Counted from the stretch's first letter, positions 1 to 9,359 are shown. The stretch is 64,000 nt of DNA from Asticcacaulis benevestitus DSM 16100 = ATCC BAA-896 (GCF_000376105.1 NZ_AQWM01000005.1:144466-208465), one strand, 5' to 3'. Notes: generated from the letters alone by a model not told the origin. Made by a program: numbers and translations.

Positions 1-5
1 GCCTC

Positions 6-2327
6 ATGTTACAAGCCAACAGTTTTGAAATTGCCGGCCATCTTGAGGCGGAAACCGAAGGCTTGCCCCACAGCGTTCAGAGCGGTCTCAAGGTCATAGC
101 CCCGCCGCGTTTGATGACTGCGGAAGATGTCGACCTGACCCACGCCGCCATCATTGGCAACTTTCCGCCGCGTCAGTGCGGTCTGGCCACCTTCACCCGC
201 GATATGTACACCTGCCTGTCGAAGGCCCTGCCCGACGCCGACTGGAACGTCATCGCCATGAACGATCCGGGCGCGACCTATGACTATCCGCTCGAAGTCA
301 CCCATCAGGTGCCGCAAAACGACATCAAGGCCTACCGCGATCTTGCCGACGAACTGAACAGCAACGGCACACAGGTTTTGTTCGTGCAGCATGAGTTCGG
401 CATCTATGGCGGCCCGTCCGGCGCCTATCTGATCGCCTGCCTGGAACGCCTCAATATGCCGATCGTCACCACCTTGCACACCGTTCTGGAAAATCCGAAC
501 GATGAGCAGCGCCGCGTGATGAACGACCTGATCCGCCTGTCCTCCACCCTCGTCACCATGGCGCACAAGGGCGCGGCCATTCTCAAGCGCGTCTACGGCG
601 TTGCGGACACACACATCACCGTGGTGCCGCATGGCGCCCCGTCGCGCCCTTTGCGCAACACGAATGAATTCAAATCGCTGCTGCATCTCTCCGGCAAGAA
701 GACGCTCACCACCTTTGGCCTTCTGTCGCCGAACAAGGGCATCGAAACCGTCATCGCCGCCCTGCCGGAAATCCGCAAGACCTCGCCGGATGTCGTCTAT
801 CTCGTCATCGGCGCCACCCATCCGCACCTGGTTCGCGACGAGGGCGAGACATACCGCGACAGCCTGAAACAGATGGCGAAGGATCTGGGCGTTGAAGACA
901 ATATCCGCTTCATCAACCGCTTCATCAATGACAACGACCTGATCGATATTCTGCAGGCTACCGATGTCTACGTTACGCCCTACCTGACCGAAACCCAGAT
1001 CACGTCGGGCACCTTGTCCTACGCTCTGGCGCTCGGCCGCCCGACGGTTTCCACCCCCTACTGGCACGCGGTCGAAGCGCTGGCCAACGGTGTCGGCACC
1101 CTCTGCCCCTTCAACGACTCCGGCGCTTTCGCCACCGCCATCTCTGCGCTGCTGGGCGATGACAAGATGCGCTCAGATATGTCGATGCGCGCCTACATGG
1201 CGGCCCAGCCCTCGCGCTGGTCGGCGGTGGCGCAGGCCTATGTCAACCGCGCCCGTCACGACGTTATCGCGCACGAAGCACCCGCTGAGCATGACGCGCA
1301 CGCCTTGCCGGCAGCGCCGTCCTGGGCCGCGATCCAGCGCATGACCGACGATTGCGGCATCTTTCAGCATGGCAGGTATCGCCTGCCCGATCGCCAGCAT
1401 GGCTATTGCGCCGATGACAATGCCCGAGCCCTGTCTATGGTGGCGCGTCAGTCGAACCTCGGCCCTCTGACGGCTGAACAAACGCAACTGGCCTATCGCT
1501 ACGCCGCCTTTATGAACCACGCCTGGAACGGCGAAGGCTTCCGCAACTTCATGTCTTACGGCCGTCAATGGCTCGATGACGGTGGCTTCGACGACTGCAA
1601 CGCCCGCTCCTATGAATCGCTGGTCGATGTGGCGCGCTCCAGCCTGCCCGCCGATCTGCGCCAGTGGGCCTGCGATCTCGGCTATCAGGTCATGCAAAAG
1701 GCCGGCGCCTGGGCTTCGTTGCGCTCGCGCGCTGTCATGATCAAGGCCCTGGTCCGCACCTTCGGCGTCTTCGGCGATGCTCAGGACATTCAGGTCATGG
1801 TGCGCTATCTCACCCGCGATGTGCATGACCGTTACAAGAGCCACAGCAAGAACGGCCGTAGCTGGTTCGAGCCTGAGCTTTCCTACGATAATGCGCGGGT
1901 CTGTGAAGGCCTGATTGTCGGCGGCGCCTTCCTGTCAGAGCCAGACATGATCGCCGATGGCCTGACCGCGATGCGCTGGCTGATGCAAAAGCAAACGCGC
2001 GGCGGCGTGTTCGTGCCGATCCCCAATTCACGCTTCTCCGCCGATGGTCCCGATCACCCCCTTTACGACCAGCAGCCGCTGGAAGTCCTGGCCACAATCG
2101 ACGCCTGCCTGAGCACCTTGCGCATTACCGGTGACGAGCACTGGAAGGCAGAGGCCTTGCGCGCCTTTGCCTGGTTCCACGGTGAGAACACTTCCGGTCT
2201 TTCCCTGCTTGATGGCGACGGCGGTTGCTATGACGGACTCAATCCGAATGGTCTGAACCTGAACCAGGGCGCAGAGTCGATCCTCTCCTACCCCATGAGC
2301 TGGGCCGCACTCAAGGCCGAGCTGTAA
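6..2327 (+). CDS. GT4-family glycosyltransferase fused to C-terminal toroid-like domain
   Basis: This 773-residue protein is a probable retaining glycosyltransferase. Residues about 45-400 show the two-lobed GT4 pattern: an N-terminal glycine-rich stretch (IIGNFPPRQCGLATFTRD), then the donor-lobe segment TFGLLSPNKGIETVIAALPE, and later TSGTLSYALALGRPTVSTPY. Residues about 440-773 form a second, helix-rich domain with aromatic and acidic clusters (CADDNARAL, SYDNARVCEG) resembling alpha/alpha-toroid carbohydrate-active folds. The next gene is a GH130 protein, so both probably act on one manno-type glycan; this is inferred. The ATG lies five bases from the window edge, so an upstream start cannot be excluded. 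Confidence 0.8.
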   Translation: MLQANSFEIAGHLEAETEGLPHSVQSGLKVIAPPRLMTAEDVDLTHAAIIGNFPPRQCGLATFTRDMYTCLSKALPDADWNVIAMNDPGATYDYPLEVTHQVPQNDIKAYRDLADELNSNGTQVLFVQHEFGIYGGPSGAYLIACLERLNMPIVTTLHTVLENPNDEQRRVMNDLIRLSSTLVTMAHKGAAILKRVYGVADTHITVVPHGAPSRPLRNTNEFKSLLHLSGKKTLTTFGLLSPNKGIETVIAALPEIRKTSPDVVYLVIGATHPHLVRDEGETYRDSLKQMAKDLGVEDNIRFINRFINDNDLIDILQATDVYVTPYLTETQITSGTLSYALALGRPTVSTPYWHAVEALANGVGTLCPFNDSGAFATAISALLGDDKMRSDMSMRAYMAAQPSRWSAVAQAYVNRARHDVIAHEAPAEHDAHALPAAPSWAAIQRMTDDCGIFQHGRYRLPDRQHGYCADDNARALSMVARQSNLGPLTAEQTQLAYRYAAFMNHAWNGEGFRNFMSYGRQWLDDGGFDDCNARSYESLVDVARSSLPADLRQWACDLGYQVMQKAGAWASLRSRAVMIKALVRTFGVFGDAQDIQVMVRYLTRDVHDRYKSHSKNGRSWFEPELSYDNARVCEGLIVGGAFLSEPDMIADGLTAMRWLMQKQTRGGVFVPIPNSRFSADGPDHPLYDQQPLEVLATIDACLSTLRITGDEHWKAEALRAFAWFHGENTSGLSLLDGDGGCYDGLNPNGLNLNQGAESILSYPMSWAALKAEL

Positions 2328-2356
2328 ACTGCCGGCTTGGCCAACAATCCGTTTCA

Positions 2357-2381
2357 GGCGGGCCCTATAAAAGGGCCCGCC
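2357..2381 (+). other. strong GC-rich hairpin between GT4 and GH130 genes
   Basis: Ten-base perfect arms (GGCGGGCCCT and AGGGCCCGCC) enclose a five-base loop, ATAAA. No T-run follows on the plus strand, so it is not a standard intrinsic terminator. It could stabilise or partly attenuate a two-gene transcript. Confidence 0.6.
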
Positions 2382-2411
2382 GCACGCGTTATACCTATCT
2401 GAGGACATCCT

Positions 2412-3728
2412 ATGACCGATATGCTGATCAGCCCCACGATGCTGCGTTCCAACCCAGACCGCGTCGTTATCCTGCCGTTTTCGATTTCCAACAGCCCGCG
2501 CGACAGTGCCATGGGCACGATGTCGCGCGTCGGCCGCATCTGCGACGCCATCATCCATATGTCGGCCGAAACGGTGCGGCAGGAGCTGGAAATCGTCAAC
2601 CGCGACTTCACCGGCCGGCATTGGCAGACACGCGCCATCTTCCTGGAACGCTTCAACGCCATACAGGCCATACAGGGCGGGATGGAGAATCTCGATGAGG
2701 ATCATATGGCGCTGATCGGCGCCTATTTCTGTCACGAATACAGCTATCAGGCGGCGGCGGTCATGAACCCATCGGTCGTGCCCCACCCTGATCAGAGCAA
2801 TAACAATGGCGGCACCAATTTCGTCATGTCGACCCGCACGGTCGGCGAAGGCCATATCTCGACCGTGTCCTTCCGCGAAGGCACGTTTTATCCGGATGGC
2901 TCGATGGAATTACGTCCAGAAGCCGATTTCGCCGTTGCCGCCAAACCGCTGGGCACTGCGCCGGTTGATGGCGCCGTGACGGTACACGGTCATCAGGCCT
3001 GCCCGATTTCCGAGACGGTGCTGTTTCCGGTCACACGCTCGCAAAGCAACGGCCTGGAAGACCTGCGCATGGTCAGGTTCCATGATGAAAGCGGCACCAC
3101 CACCTATATGGGCACCTACACGGCCTATAACGGCAAGGAAACCGCCTGCGAATGTATGGAAACCTCGGACTTCCGTTCGTTCCGGCTGACGCCTTTCCGC
3201 GGCGCCGCAGCAGGACACAAGGGGCTTGGCTTTTTCCCGCGCAAGATCAACGGGCGCTGGGCGGCCGTCGGCCGGCTGGATCACGAGAGCGTCTTCTATC
3301 TGGAGAGCGACGACAAATACACCTGGAACAATGGCGACAAGATTCTGGGCCCCGAGGCGCCGTGGGAGCTGGTCCAGATGGGCAATTGCGGCTCACCGAT
3401 CGAGCTTGAGGAGGGCTGGCTGGTGCTGACACACGGCGTTGGCGCGGTACGGCGGTATTCGCTCGGCGCCGCCCTGCTCGACAAGGATGATCCGCGCATC
3501 GTTCTGGCGCGTTCGAAGGAAGCCCTGTTGTCGCCTTCGGAAGACAACCGCGAAGGTTATGTGCCCAACGTCATCTATACCTGTGGCGCCCTGCGCTGCG
3601 GCGAATGGATCTTCATGCCCTATGGCGTGGCCGATTCCTCGATCCACTTCGCCTCGATCAAGATCAAGGACCTGCTGAATCATCTCGGTTACGAACCCGC
3701 GGACAGCCAAAAAAACGCAGCGGAGTAA
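2412..3728 (+). CDS. GH130-family glycoside phosphorylase/hydrolase-like protein
   Basis: This 438-residue protein belongs to the GH130 beta-mannoside phosphorylase group by its five-bladed propeller signatures: GLEDLRMVRF, whose Asp fits the family's general acid, GLGFFPRKINGRWAAVGRLD, and GNCGSPIELEEGWLVLTHGVG. An N-terminal helical extension of about 120 residues precedes the propeller, which is longer than in mannosylglucose phosphorylases. No signal peptide is seen, so it is cytosolic. It follows the GT4 gene by 84 bases and is probably co-transcribed. The substrate is unknown; a beta-mannoside or mannan made by the GT4 partner is an inference. Confidence 0.78.
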   Translation: MTDMLISPTMLRSNPDRVVILPFSISNSPRDSAMGTMSRVGRICDAIIHMSAETVRQELEIVNRDFTGRHWQTRAIFLERFNAIQAIQGGMENLDEDHMALIGAYFCHEYSYQAAAVMNPSVVPHPDQSNNNGGTNFVMSTRTVGEGHISTVSFREGTFYPDGSMELRPEADFAVAAKPLGTAPVDGAVTVHGHQACPISETVLFPVTRSQSNGLEDLRMVRFHDESGTTTYMGTYTAYNGKETACECMETSDFRSFRLTPFRGAAAGHKGLGFFPRKINGRWAAVGRLDHESVFYLESDDKYTWNNGDKILGPEAPWELVQMGNCGSPIELEEGWLVLTHGVGAVRRYSLGAALLDKDDPRIVLARSKEALLSPSEDNREGYVPNVIYTCGALRCGEWIFMPYGVADSSIHFASIKIKDLLNHLGYEPADSQKNAAE

Positions 3729-3739
3729 GGACCGTTATC

Positions 3740-3773
3740 AAAAAGCCTCCCGACGAAATGCGGGAGGCTTTTT
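3740..3773 (+). terminator. rho-independent terminator after GH130 gene
   Basis: A GC-rich stem (AAAAAGCCTCCCG pairing with CGGGAGGCTTTTT) ends in a T-run just after the GH130 stop. The A-run on the other side lets it also serve the convergent CsbD-like gene. Confidence 0.85.
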
Positions 3774-3797
3774 AGTCAGGCCTATTCGGCAAAAGGA

Positions 3798-3971
3798 TCA
3801 GTGATCTTTTTCGGTGCCCGGCGTGTGGGTCTTGGGCATTTTGCCGTTTTCAATACGGCCTTCGTTGCGCAACTGACGCCCCTTGTCGGCCATCTTGTCA
3901 TTGCCGAGGGCTTCGCCGAGCTCTTCTTCCGCAGCGCCCGTTGTTTCCTTGATACTGGCTTTAACCGTCAT
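3798..3971 (-). CDS. CsbD-family stress protein
   Basis: This 57-residue hydrophilic protein matches the CsbD family by its start (MTVKASIKETTGAAEEELGE) and the following GNDKMADKGRQLRNEGRIEN. CsbD-like proteins are small, abundant and general-stress induced, with unknown biochemical function. The reading frame is open 15 codons further upstream. The ATG chosen has a good AGGAGA ribosome site six bases ahead and begins exactly at the family's conserved start. It converges with the GH130 gene and shares its terminator. Confidence 0.82.
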   Translation of the reverse strand: MTVKASIKETTGAAEEELGEALGNDKMADKGRQLRNEGRIENGKMPKTHTPGTEKDH

Positions 3972-4313
3972 GGTGAATCTCCTGGATAAAGATGCGTCGC
4001 CGACCTTGGCGATCACCGAACCCTAGCCGCTTGAGCATAAAATTGACGCACCGGATGCGGCCTTGCACGTAAGGATGGGGTAAGCGCTTAAGAAAATATC
4101 CGGCGTTTATGCGTTCTTTATTTTCAGCCCATGGTGAGCGCATCGCTTCCTTAAAGATGGCCCGATAGTCTGAGCACATCACGTCCACAGCCGCTTATCT
4201 CAAGCCCGTCTCCGCCCCCCCAGCCCCTGGGCTTAAGACAAGCCCGCCGTGGACGTGACCCCCATTTTTCCTCCCCCCATTCATATCCTGTTTTTCTCGT
4301 AAGGAGAAATCCC
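3972..4313. other. 342-bp non-coding divergent region
   Basis: This gap separates the CsbD-like gene (minus) from the DUF883-like gene (plus), so it must carry promoters for both. It holds a perfect 10-bp palindrome (TAAGCGCTTA at 4081-4090) and a long inverted repeat at 4180-4257, listed separately. The open frames crossing it have no ribosome site and no family resemblance. I searched for alphaproteobacterial general-stress sigma motifs (GGAAC with a downstream CGTT) and saw none. Confidence 0.6.
4180..4257 (+). repeat. long imperfect inverted repeat upstream of the DUF883-like gene
   Basis: The left arm, 4180-4207, reads CACGTCCAC, five bases, then CTTATCTCAAGCCC. The right arm, 4229-4257, reads GGGCTTAAGACAAG, six bases, then GTGGACGTG. 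The outer nine bases pair perfectly and twelve of the inner fourteen pair, around a C-rich loop of about 21 bases. The sequence ATTTTTCC follows soon after. It could be a structured leader, an attenuator or a small RNA. Confidence 0.55.
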
Positions 4314-4619
4314 ATGCTGTCTTCCGCCACCAAAGTCGCCGCCAACGTCACCAAGAGCCTGGCCGAAAACGACATTCGCAACACCGCCCGTGACACGCTG
4401 CGCGATGTTGAGGATCGCGGCCATGACGTGCTCAATGACGTCAGTGGTTACGCCAACGAAGCCGGCCAGAAGGTGCGCAGCCTGTTCGATCGCACGATCG
4501 ATAACAGCAAGAACGCGACCAGCAAGATTGAAAACGAAATCAAGAGCAACCCGATCCGCTCATCGGCCATCGCGCTCGGCGCAGGCTTCATTATCGGCGC
4601 GCTTCTGACCCGTCGCTAG
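4314..4619 (+). CDS. DUF883/ElaB-YqjD-like membrane-anchored protein
   Basis: This 101-residue protein has a long amphipathic, charged helical body (about residues 10-80, rich in Asp, Asn, Lys and Arg). It ends in a C-terminal hydrophobic segment, SSAIALGAGFIIGALLTRR, typical of the ElaB/YqjD/DUF883 family. Enterobacterial members are inner-membrane proteins that bind stationary-phase ribosomes; whether that holds here is unknown. It has a strong AAGGAG site before the ATG and its own downstream terminator. Confidence 0.75.
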   Translation: MLSSATKVAANVTKSLAENDIRNTARDTLRDVEDRGHDVLNDVSGYANEAGQKVRSLFDRTIDNSKNATSKIENEIKSNPIRSSAIALGAGFIIGALLTRR

Positions 4620-4626
4620 GTTATTC

Positions 4627-4669
4627 AAAAGGTCAGACCGGCGTTTCCCCTGGCGCCGGTCTGACTTTT
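4627..4669 (+). terminator. rho-independent terminator after DUF883-like gene
   Basis: The stem GGTCAGACCGGCG pairs with CGCCGGTCTGAC, is preceded by AAAA and ends in TTTT. It separates the DUF883-like gene from the following membrane-protein gene. Confidence 0.85.
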
Positions 4670-4717
4670 GAGCCGAATACATCCTGGAGCATAACGCATC
4701 ACCGGAGACCGCACTTC

Positions 4718-5146
4718 ATGTTTTGGATTTCACGAGTTTTCGAGCTTTTATCGGCAACGAAAAAGCTCAATGCGTCGAAAGCCTATCTCATGAGCGTGGT
4801 ATCCGGATTGGTGGTTGTTATGCTTCTGGGCGTATTTGGCACCTTTCTTTTTGCACTGATGACCGGCCTGCTTCTGTGGCTGACCTATACGCAGATGCTG
4901 ATAGCGGGCGCGGGCGTGCTTTTGGCCTGCCTTGGCACGGCCGCCCTCACCTTTATCATTCTGGGCATAGCAGCCACGATCGCCACCCGCATTTTCGGGC
5001 AGGTTCGGGAGGGCGTAGAGCTTATTTTCCGCAGCCAATCCCCAATTGTTGCCCCCGTGGTGGACCGTGTGACGAATGTGGCCAGCTCATTCCTGAATGG
5101 CCTGCGCACCTCGCATGGCGTCAAACCCGGGCACACAAAACGTTAA
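4718..5146 (+). CDS. small inner-membrane protein, YqjE/holin-superfamily-like
   Basis: This 142-residue protein has two clear hydrophobic segments, about residues 23-52 (LMSVVSGLVVVMLLGVFGTF) and 60-92 (MLIAGAGVLLACLGTAALTF), with soluble ends. Its size, two-helix layout and position after a YqjD-like gene resemble the YqjD-YqjE pairing of other proteobacteria. That is an inference from context, because no diagnostic motif is visible. A terminator lies between the two genes, so it needs its own promoter. Confidence 0.6.
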   Translation: MFWISRVFELLSATKKLNASKAYLMSVVSGLVVVMLLGVFGTFLFALMTGLLLWLTYTQMLIAGAGVLLACLGTAALTFIILGIAATIATRIFGQVREGVELIFRSQSPIVAPVVDRVTNVASSFLNGLRTSHGVKPGHTKR

Positions 5147-5310
5147 ACGGCTACAGATTGCGCTTTTCGGCCTTATACTATCTTTATATTTTTACGATTG
5201 ACACTTATTGCCCTATTACAGCCTGTAGGTTAGCCTGACCCTTAAATGTTTTAGCCTTGGGTGCGGCGGCAAACGTTTTTACAAGACTAATCAGTAATAA
5301 TGGGGCGAGT

Positions 5311-5328
5311 TAAGATATAAATATCTTA
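5311..5328. promoter_or_regulatory. perfect palindrome upstream of CHASE3 kinase
   Basis: TAAGATAT-AA-ATATCTTA is an 18-bp perfect inverted repeat ending 27 bases before the kinase start. It is AT-rich in a GC-rich genome and sits where an operator would. No regulator family is assigned. Confidence 0.45.
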
Positions 5329-5355
5329 TAGCGCCATGAAAGTTGGCAATTTGCT

Positions 5356-7200
5356 ATGAGAGCGCCGTGGGGAATAAATGTAAAACATTTGTACCTGGCC
5401 TTTTTCAGTCTGATTTCTATAGCTTTTTGCGCTTTCAGCATGATTATCTATAGCCAGTACCAAAAATCGCAAAATCTCAACGACTACATGCGCTACGAAT
5501 ATGAAAATATTCGCCAGACGAAAAACATTCTTATGGATGTGGTCGATATGGAAACTGGCGTGCGCGGCTATGTTCTTTCGGGTGACGGTCGCTATCTGGC
5601 GCCTTTCCAGCGCGCCGCCGACCGCCTGCCCGATGAGATTCGCGCCCTGCGCCAGGCCACCTATTACGAATCCAACGCTTTCGCCGAAACCAACAATCTG
5701 CTCGACCGCGTCGACAGCCTGCAAAAACTGCTGGAATCGCAGATGAATTACATGCGCGCCCACGGTCGCGGGCAGATCAGCATGAACGCGCTCGATATCC
5801 AGAAAACCCAGATGAACGAGTTGCGCAGCCTGATCGAAGCCAATATTGAACACCGCCTGTACCGTCTGGAAGAGCGCCGCACGCTGGTGGCACCGCACAA
5901 GACCAACTTCTTCTATATCGTCATTATCGGCACTATTCTTGGCATCGGCATTTTTCTCGCCGGCACCATCATCATCATCAAACTGGAAGCCGAAAACGAA
6001 GCGATCGAGGCGCGCAACGCTCGCTCCGAAATGCGTTTCCGGGCGGTGATGAACGGCATCAATGACGGGGTTTACGAGATCAATTTCGTCAACGAAACCA
6101 TGTATATGTCGCGCGAATTCAAGGCGATGATCGGCTTTGGCGAGGGGGAACTGGGCGACAGCGTGCGCGACCTCATCGAGCGCATCCATCCTGATGACGT
6201 CGAGACCTATATGCAGGTCCGCCACGACTACATCATCAAGAAAACACCGATCTACAACAACGTCTTCCGCCTCAAGCACAAGGATGGCACCTGGCGCTGG
6301 GTCATGTCGCGCGGCATCGGCACCTGGGACAAGTTCGGCCAGATCCGCACCATGATCGGCACCCATACCGACATCACAGAGCAGAAGAACCGCGAAGAAG
6401 AACTGCGCCAGCTCAATGCCGACATGGAAGCCTTTACCTACATCACCTCGCACGATATGCGCTCACCACTGGTCAATCTGAAAGGCTTTTCGCACGAGTT
6501 GGGCCTGGCGGTGAAAGACGTCAACAGCCTGCTGGAACCGCAGAGCAAAAAGCTCGGCACCGAGACCTGGACGCGGCTGGAAACTATTCTGAAACAGGAT
6601 ATCCCCGAGGCGCTTGGCTTTATCGGCAATGCGGTCGATCGCATGGATACCCTCACCACCGCCATTCTCGATCTGTCGCGCATCGGCAAGTTCACCTACC
6701 GTGATGAGCTTGTGGACGCCCAGGTCGTCTTCGACAAATGTATGGGCGCGCAGAGTTACGAGATTTCCACCAAAGGCGTCGAGGTCAAGGCCTCAGGCCT
6801 GCCGCGCCTGATCACCGATCCGGTGGCGCTGGAGCAGATCTTCTCCAATCTGCTCGACAATGCCGTGAAATATTTACGACCCGATGAGCCCGGCCATATC
6901 GAGATCACCTGTCTGGAAACCTCACGCGATTACATCTTCTCGATCCGCGACAACGGCCGCGGCATCGATGCCGAGGACGCTGAGCGCGTGTTCAATATCT
7001 TCCGCCGTGCCCGCAATACCGGCGATGTGCGCGGCCTCGGCCTCGGCATGGCCTTCGTCAAGGCGACGTTACGCAAACTCAACGGCGCCATCTGGTTTGA
7101 ATCCAAGCTCAATGTCGGCACCACCTTCCATTTCAGCCTGCCCAAACGCCACCCTCTGGCCGCTTCCAATGACCAGACCGGCAAGGAGCGCGCGGCATGA
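5356..7200 (+). CDS. CHASE3-PAS sensor histidine kinase
   Basis: This 614-residue membrane sensor kinase has a transmembrane helix near residues 10-30, then a periplasmic CHASE3-type region with the signature VVDMETGVRGYVLSGDGRYL. A second membrane helix lies near 188-213. A PAS/PAC domain follows (about 220-345; RWVMSRGIG, HTDITEQKNREEEL). The HisKA box YITSHDMRSP has phospho-acceptor H366, and the ATPase domain has NLLDNAVKYL, DNGRGID and GLGLGMAF. The stop overlaps the next receiver gene by four bases (ATGA). A seven-codon frame (5336-5359) overlaps the start, so translation may be coupled to it. Input signal unknown. Confidence 0.9.
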   Translation: MRAPWGINVKHLYLAFFSLISIAFCAFSMIIYSQYQKSQNLNDYMRYEYENIRQTKNILMDVVDMETGVRGYVLSGDGRYLAPFQRAADRLPDEIRALRQATYYESNAFAETNNLLDRVDSLQKLLESQMNYMRAHGRGQISMNALDIQKTQMNELRSLIEANIEHRLYRLEERRTLVAPHKTNFFYIVIIGTILGIGIFLAGTIIIIKLEAENEAIEARNARSEMRFRAVMNGINDGVYEINFVNETMYMSREFKAMIGFGEGELGDSVRDLIERIHPDDVETYMQVRHDYIIKKTPIYNNVFRLKHKDGTWRWVMSRGIGTWDKFGQIRTMIGTHTDITEQKNREEELRQLNADMEAFTYITSHDMRSPLVNLKGFSHELGLAVKDVNSLLEPQSKKLGTETWTRLETILKQDIPEALGFIGNAVDRMDTLTTAILDLSRIGKFTYRDELVDAQVVFDKCMGAQSYEISTKGVEVKASGLPRLITDPVALEQIFSNLLDNAVKYLRPDEPGHIEITCLETSRDYIFSIRDNGRGIDAEDAERVFNIFRRARNTGDVRGLGLGMAFVKATLRKLNGAIWFESKLNVGTTFHFSLPKRHPLAASNDQTGKERAA

Positions 7201-7640
7201 TAAGCACCTATACCGAGCCCTTTTCAGTGGTCCTGATCGAGGATGATGAAGGCCATGCCAGCCTGATCAACCGTAACCTCCAGCGCGTCGGCGTGCTCAA
7301 TCCGATCACACGCCTAAAGGATGGCACAGAGGCTATCGCCTATTTCTTTGGCGCCGGCGCCACCCCCGAACACCTCGACCGTAGTGTGGTGGTGCTCGAT
7401 CTCAACCTACCGGATATTGATGGTTTCGAGATCCTGCGCCGCCTCAAAACCGATGACAGCACGAAGCGCATTCCGGTCATTGTGCTGACCACGACCGACC
7501 ATCCGAAGGATATCGACCGTTGTTACGCGCTCGGCTGCAACGCCTTCATGACCAAGCCCGTAGGGTACGAGGATTTTTCCGAAGCCATACGTAAGCTTGG
7601 CCTTATGTTGACCATAGTTCGCGTGCCACACATTAAATAG
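7197..7640 (+). CDS. single-domain response regulator, Rcp1-like
   Basis: This 147-residue protein is a lone receiver domain. The acidic pair EDD lies at residues 15-17, the phosphorylatable Asp in VVVLDLNLPDIDGFE is D68, and the switch residues are VLTTTD and TKPVGYEDF. The inserted loop YFFGAGATPEHL is typical of the Rcp1 subfamily that partners phytochrome-type or CHASE/PAS kinases. It overlaps the kinase gene by four bases, so the kinase is its likely phosphodonor. It has no output domain, so it probably passes phosphate on or acts by protein contact. Confidence 0.9.
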   Translation: MISTYTEPFSVVLIEDDEGHASLINRNLQRVGVLNPITRLKDGTEAIAYFFGAGATPEHLDRSVVVLDLNLPDIDGFEILRRLKTDDSTKRIPVIVLTTTDHPKDIDRCYALGCNAFMTKPVGYEDFSEAIRKLGLMLTIVRVPHIK

Positions 7641-7712
7641 TTCGCTTAAGCTTGCCCTTGCCGAAGACCTTTGGCCGTCGGAAATGTAAGATAAACAGGC
7701 CTGTAAGATACC

Positions 7713-9359
7713 ATGCCCCATCCCGGTCACAACGATGCCAAGGCTAGCCCGCCCTCCATACAGAACATCTTGTATGTCGAGGATGATGATGCCCTGGCGC
7801 GCCTGCTGCAAAAGCGCATGGAACGGCTTGGCCTCAAGGTCGAGACCGCCGCAACGGCCGAGGATGCGCTTAAACTATTAAATCAGCGTGATTTCGATCT
7901 TCTGCTGGTCGATTACAACCTGCCAGGCATGAGTGGGCTGGAACTGCTCGACCATCTGGCCGAGATGCCCATTGCGCCGCCCGCCGTCATCCTGACCGCC
8001 GGCGGTGACGAGCGCATCGCGCTGGAAGCGCTTGAAAAGGGCGCCGCCGATTACGCGGTCAAGGACGTCAACCAGACCTATCTCGACCTGCTGCCCGCCA
8101 TTATGGTCGCCGCCTTCACCAAGGAACGCCTGCTGCGTGAAAACGCCCAGCAAAGCGTCGAACTGACCGCCGCCAAGGAAAAAGCCGAAGCCGCCAATCA
8201 GGCCAAGAGCCGCTTCCTGGCCACCATGAGCCACGAAATCCGCACGCCGATGAACGTCGTCACCGGCCTCGCCACCGTGCTGTCGCGCACCCGCCTTGAC
8301 GATGACCAGCGCAAGATGGTCGATACCCTGCGCAGCAATGCCGACCTGCTGCTCAAGCTGATCAATGACCTGCTCGATATCAGCCGCATCGAGGACGACC
8401 ATATCGAACTGGAGGCTATTCCTTTCGAGGTCTCAGCCGTGCTGGAAGACATCCGCACCATGTTCTGGCAGGACATCGAGCGTAAGGGCCTGACCCTGCG
8501 CATCGATGACACAACGAACGGTGTCTGGCTGGTCGGCGATCGCTCCCGCCTCCAGCAGGTGCTCATGAACCTCGTCAGCAATGCGCTGAAATTCACCGAT
8601 CGCGGTGAGATCGCCATTATCGCCACGACCGCGCCGGCTGAAAACGGCCACTACGCCCTGTCGATCAATGTCCACGATTCCGGTATCGGCATCCCGGCCG
8701 ACAAGCTGCCGATCATCTTCGAGAAATTCACCCAGGCCGATGAAACCATCACGCGCCGCTTCGGCGGTTCGGGCCTCGGTCTTTCCATCGCGCGCTCGCT
8801 GGTCCAGCTCATGGGCGGCGATATCGAGGTGAAAAGCGATTCCGACGGCTCTACCTTCATGGTGTCGCTGACACTGCCGGAAGGCAAGCGCAGCGAAAAG
8901 CCAGTGGACGTCACGCCGGATTACCATCCAGGCCCCGCGCCCGATGGCCACAAACCCCGTGTGCTGATCGTGGAGGACTACGAACCCAACATCATGGTGC
9001 TGTCGCTGATGCTGGAAGAATTGGGTTACGACACCCAGGCCGCCACGTCCGGCGCCGAGGCCCTGGCCCTGATCAGGCATGCGCTCGATGAGGGGCAGGG
9101 CCCTTTCCACGCTATCCTGATGGACGTGCAGATGCATGGCATGGACGGGCTGGAAACGACAAGCTGTATACGGGAAAGCGAAGCCGAAAATTCCGGCCGG
9201 GTGCCGCGCCACACCATTATCGGCGTCACGGCCCATGCCCTCGCCGGCGACCGCGAACGCTGCCTGGCGGCCGGCATGGATGACTATATCTCCAAGCCCG
9301 TCCTGCCCGATATCCTGGCGCAAAAACTGGGCGCTTCGCGTACAATTGCGGCGGCATAA
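7713..9359 (+). CDS. hybrid receiver-kinase-receiver protein
   Basis: This 548-residue cytoplasmic protein has three parts. An N-terminal receiver (about 18-135) carries [17 protein letters not shown] with D67. A kinase core follows, with H-box [14 protein letters not shown] (H174), N-box [14 protein letters not shown], and G-boxes DSGIGIP and [15 protein letters not shown] second receiver (about 412-540) carries [14 protein letters not shown] and the switch ISKPVLPD. There are no membrane helices. It lies 72 bases after the single receiver, so the three genes probably form one phosphorelay. The final output protein is not visible here. Confidence 0.9.
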   Translation: MPHPGHNDAKASPPSIQNILYVEDDDALARLLQKRMERLGLKVETAATAEDALKLLNQRDFDLLLVDYNLPGMSGLELLDHLAEMPIAPPAVILTAGGDERIALEALEKGAADYAVKDVNQTYLDLLPAIMVAAFTKERLLRENAQQSVELTAAKEKAEAANQAKSRFLATMSHEIRTPMNVVTGLATVLSRTRLDDDQRKMVDTLRSNADLLLKLINDLLDISRIEDDHIELEAIPFEVSAVLEDIRTMFWQDIERKGLTLRIDDTTNGVWLVGDRSRLQQVLMNLVSNALKFTDRGEIAIIATTAPAENGHYALSINVHDSGIGIPADKLPIIFEKFTQADETITRRFGGSGLGLSIARSLVQLMGGDIEVKSDSDGSTFMVSLTLPEGKRSEKPVDVTPDYHPGPAPDGHKPRVLIVEDYEPNIMVLSLMLEELGYDTQAATSGAEALALIRHALDEGQGPFHAILMDVQMHGMDGLETTSCIRESEAENSGRVPRHTIIGVTAHALAGDRERCLAAGMDDYISKPVLPDILAQKLGASRTIAAA

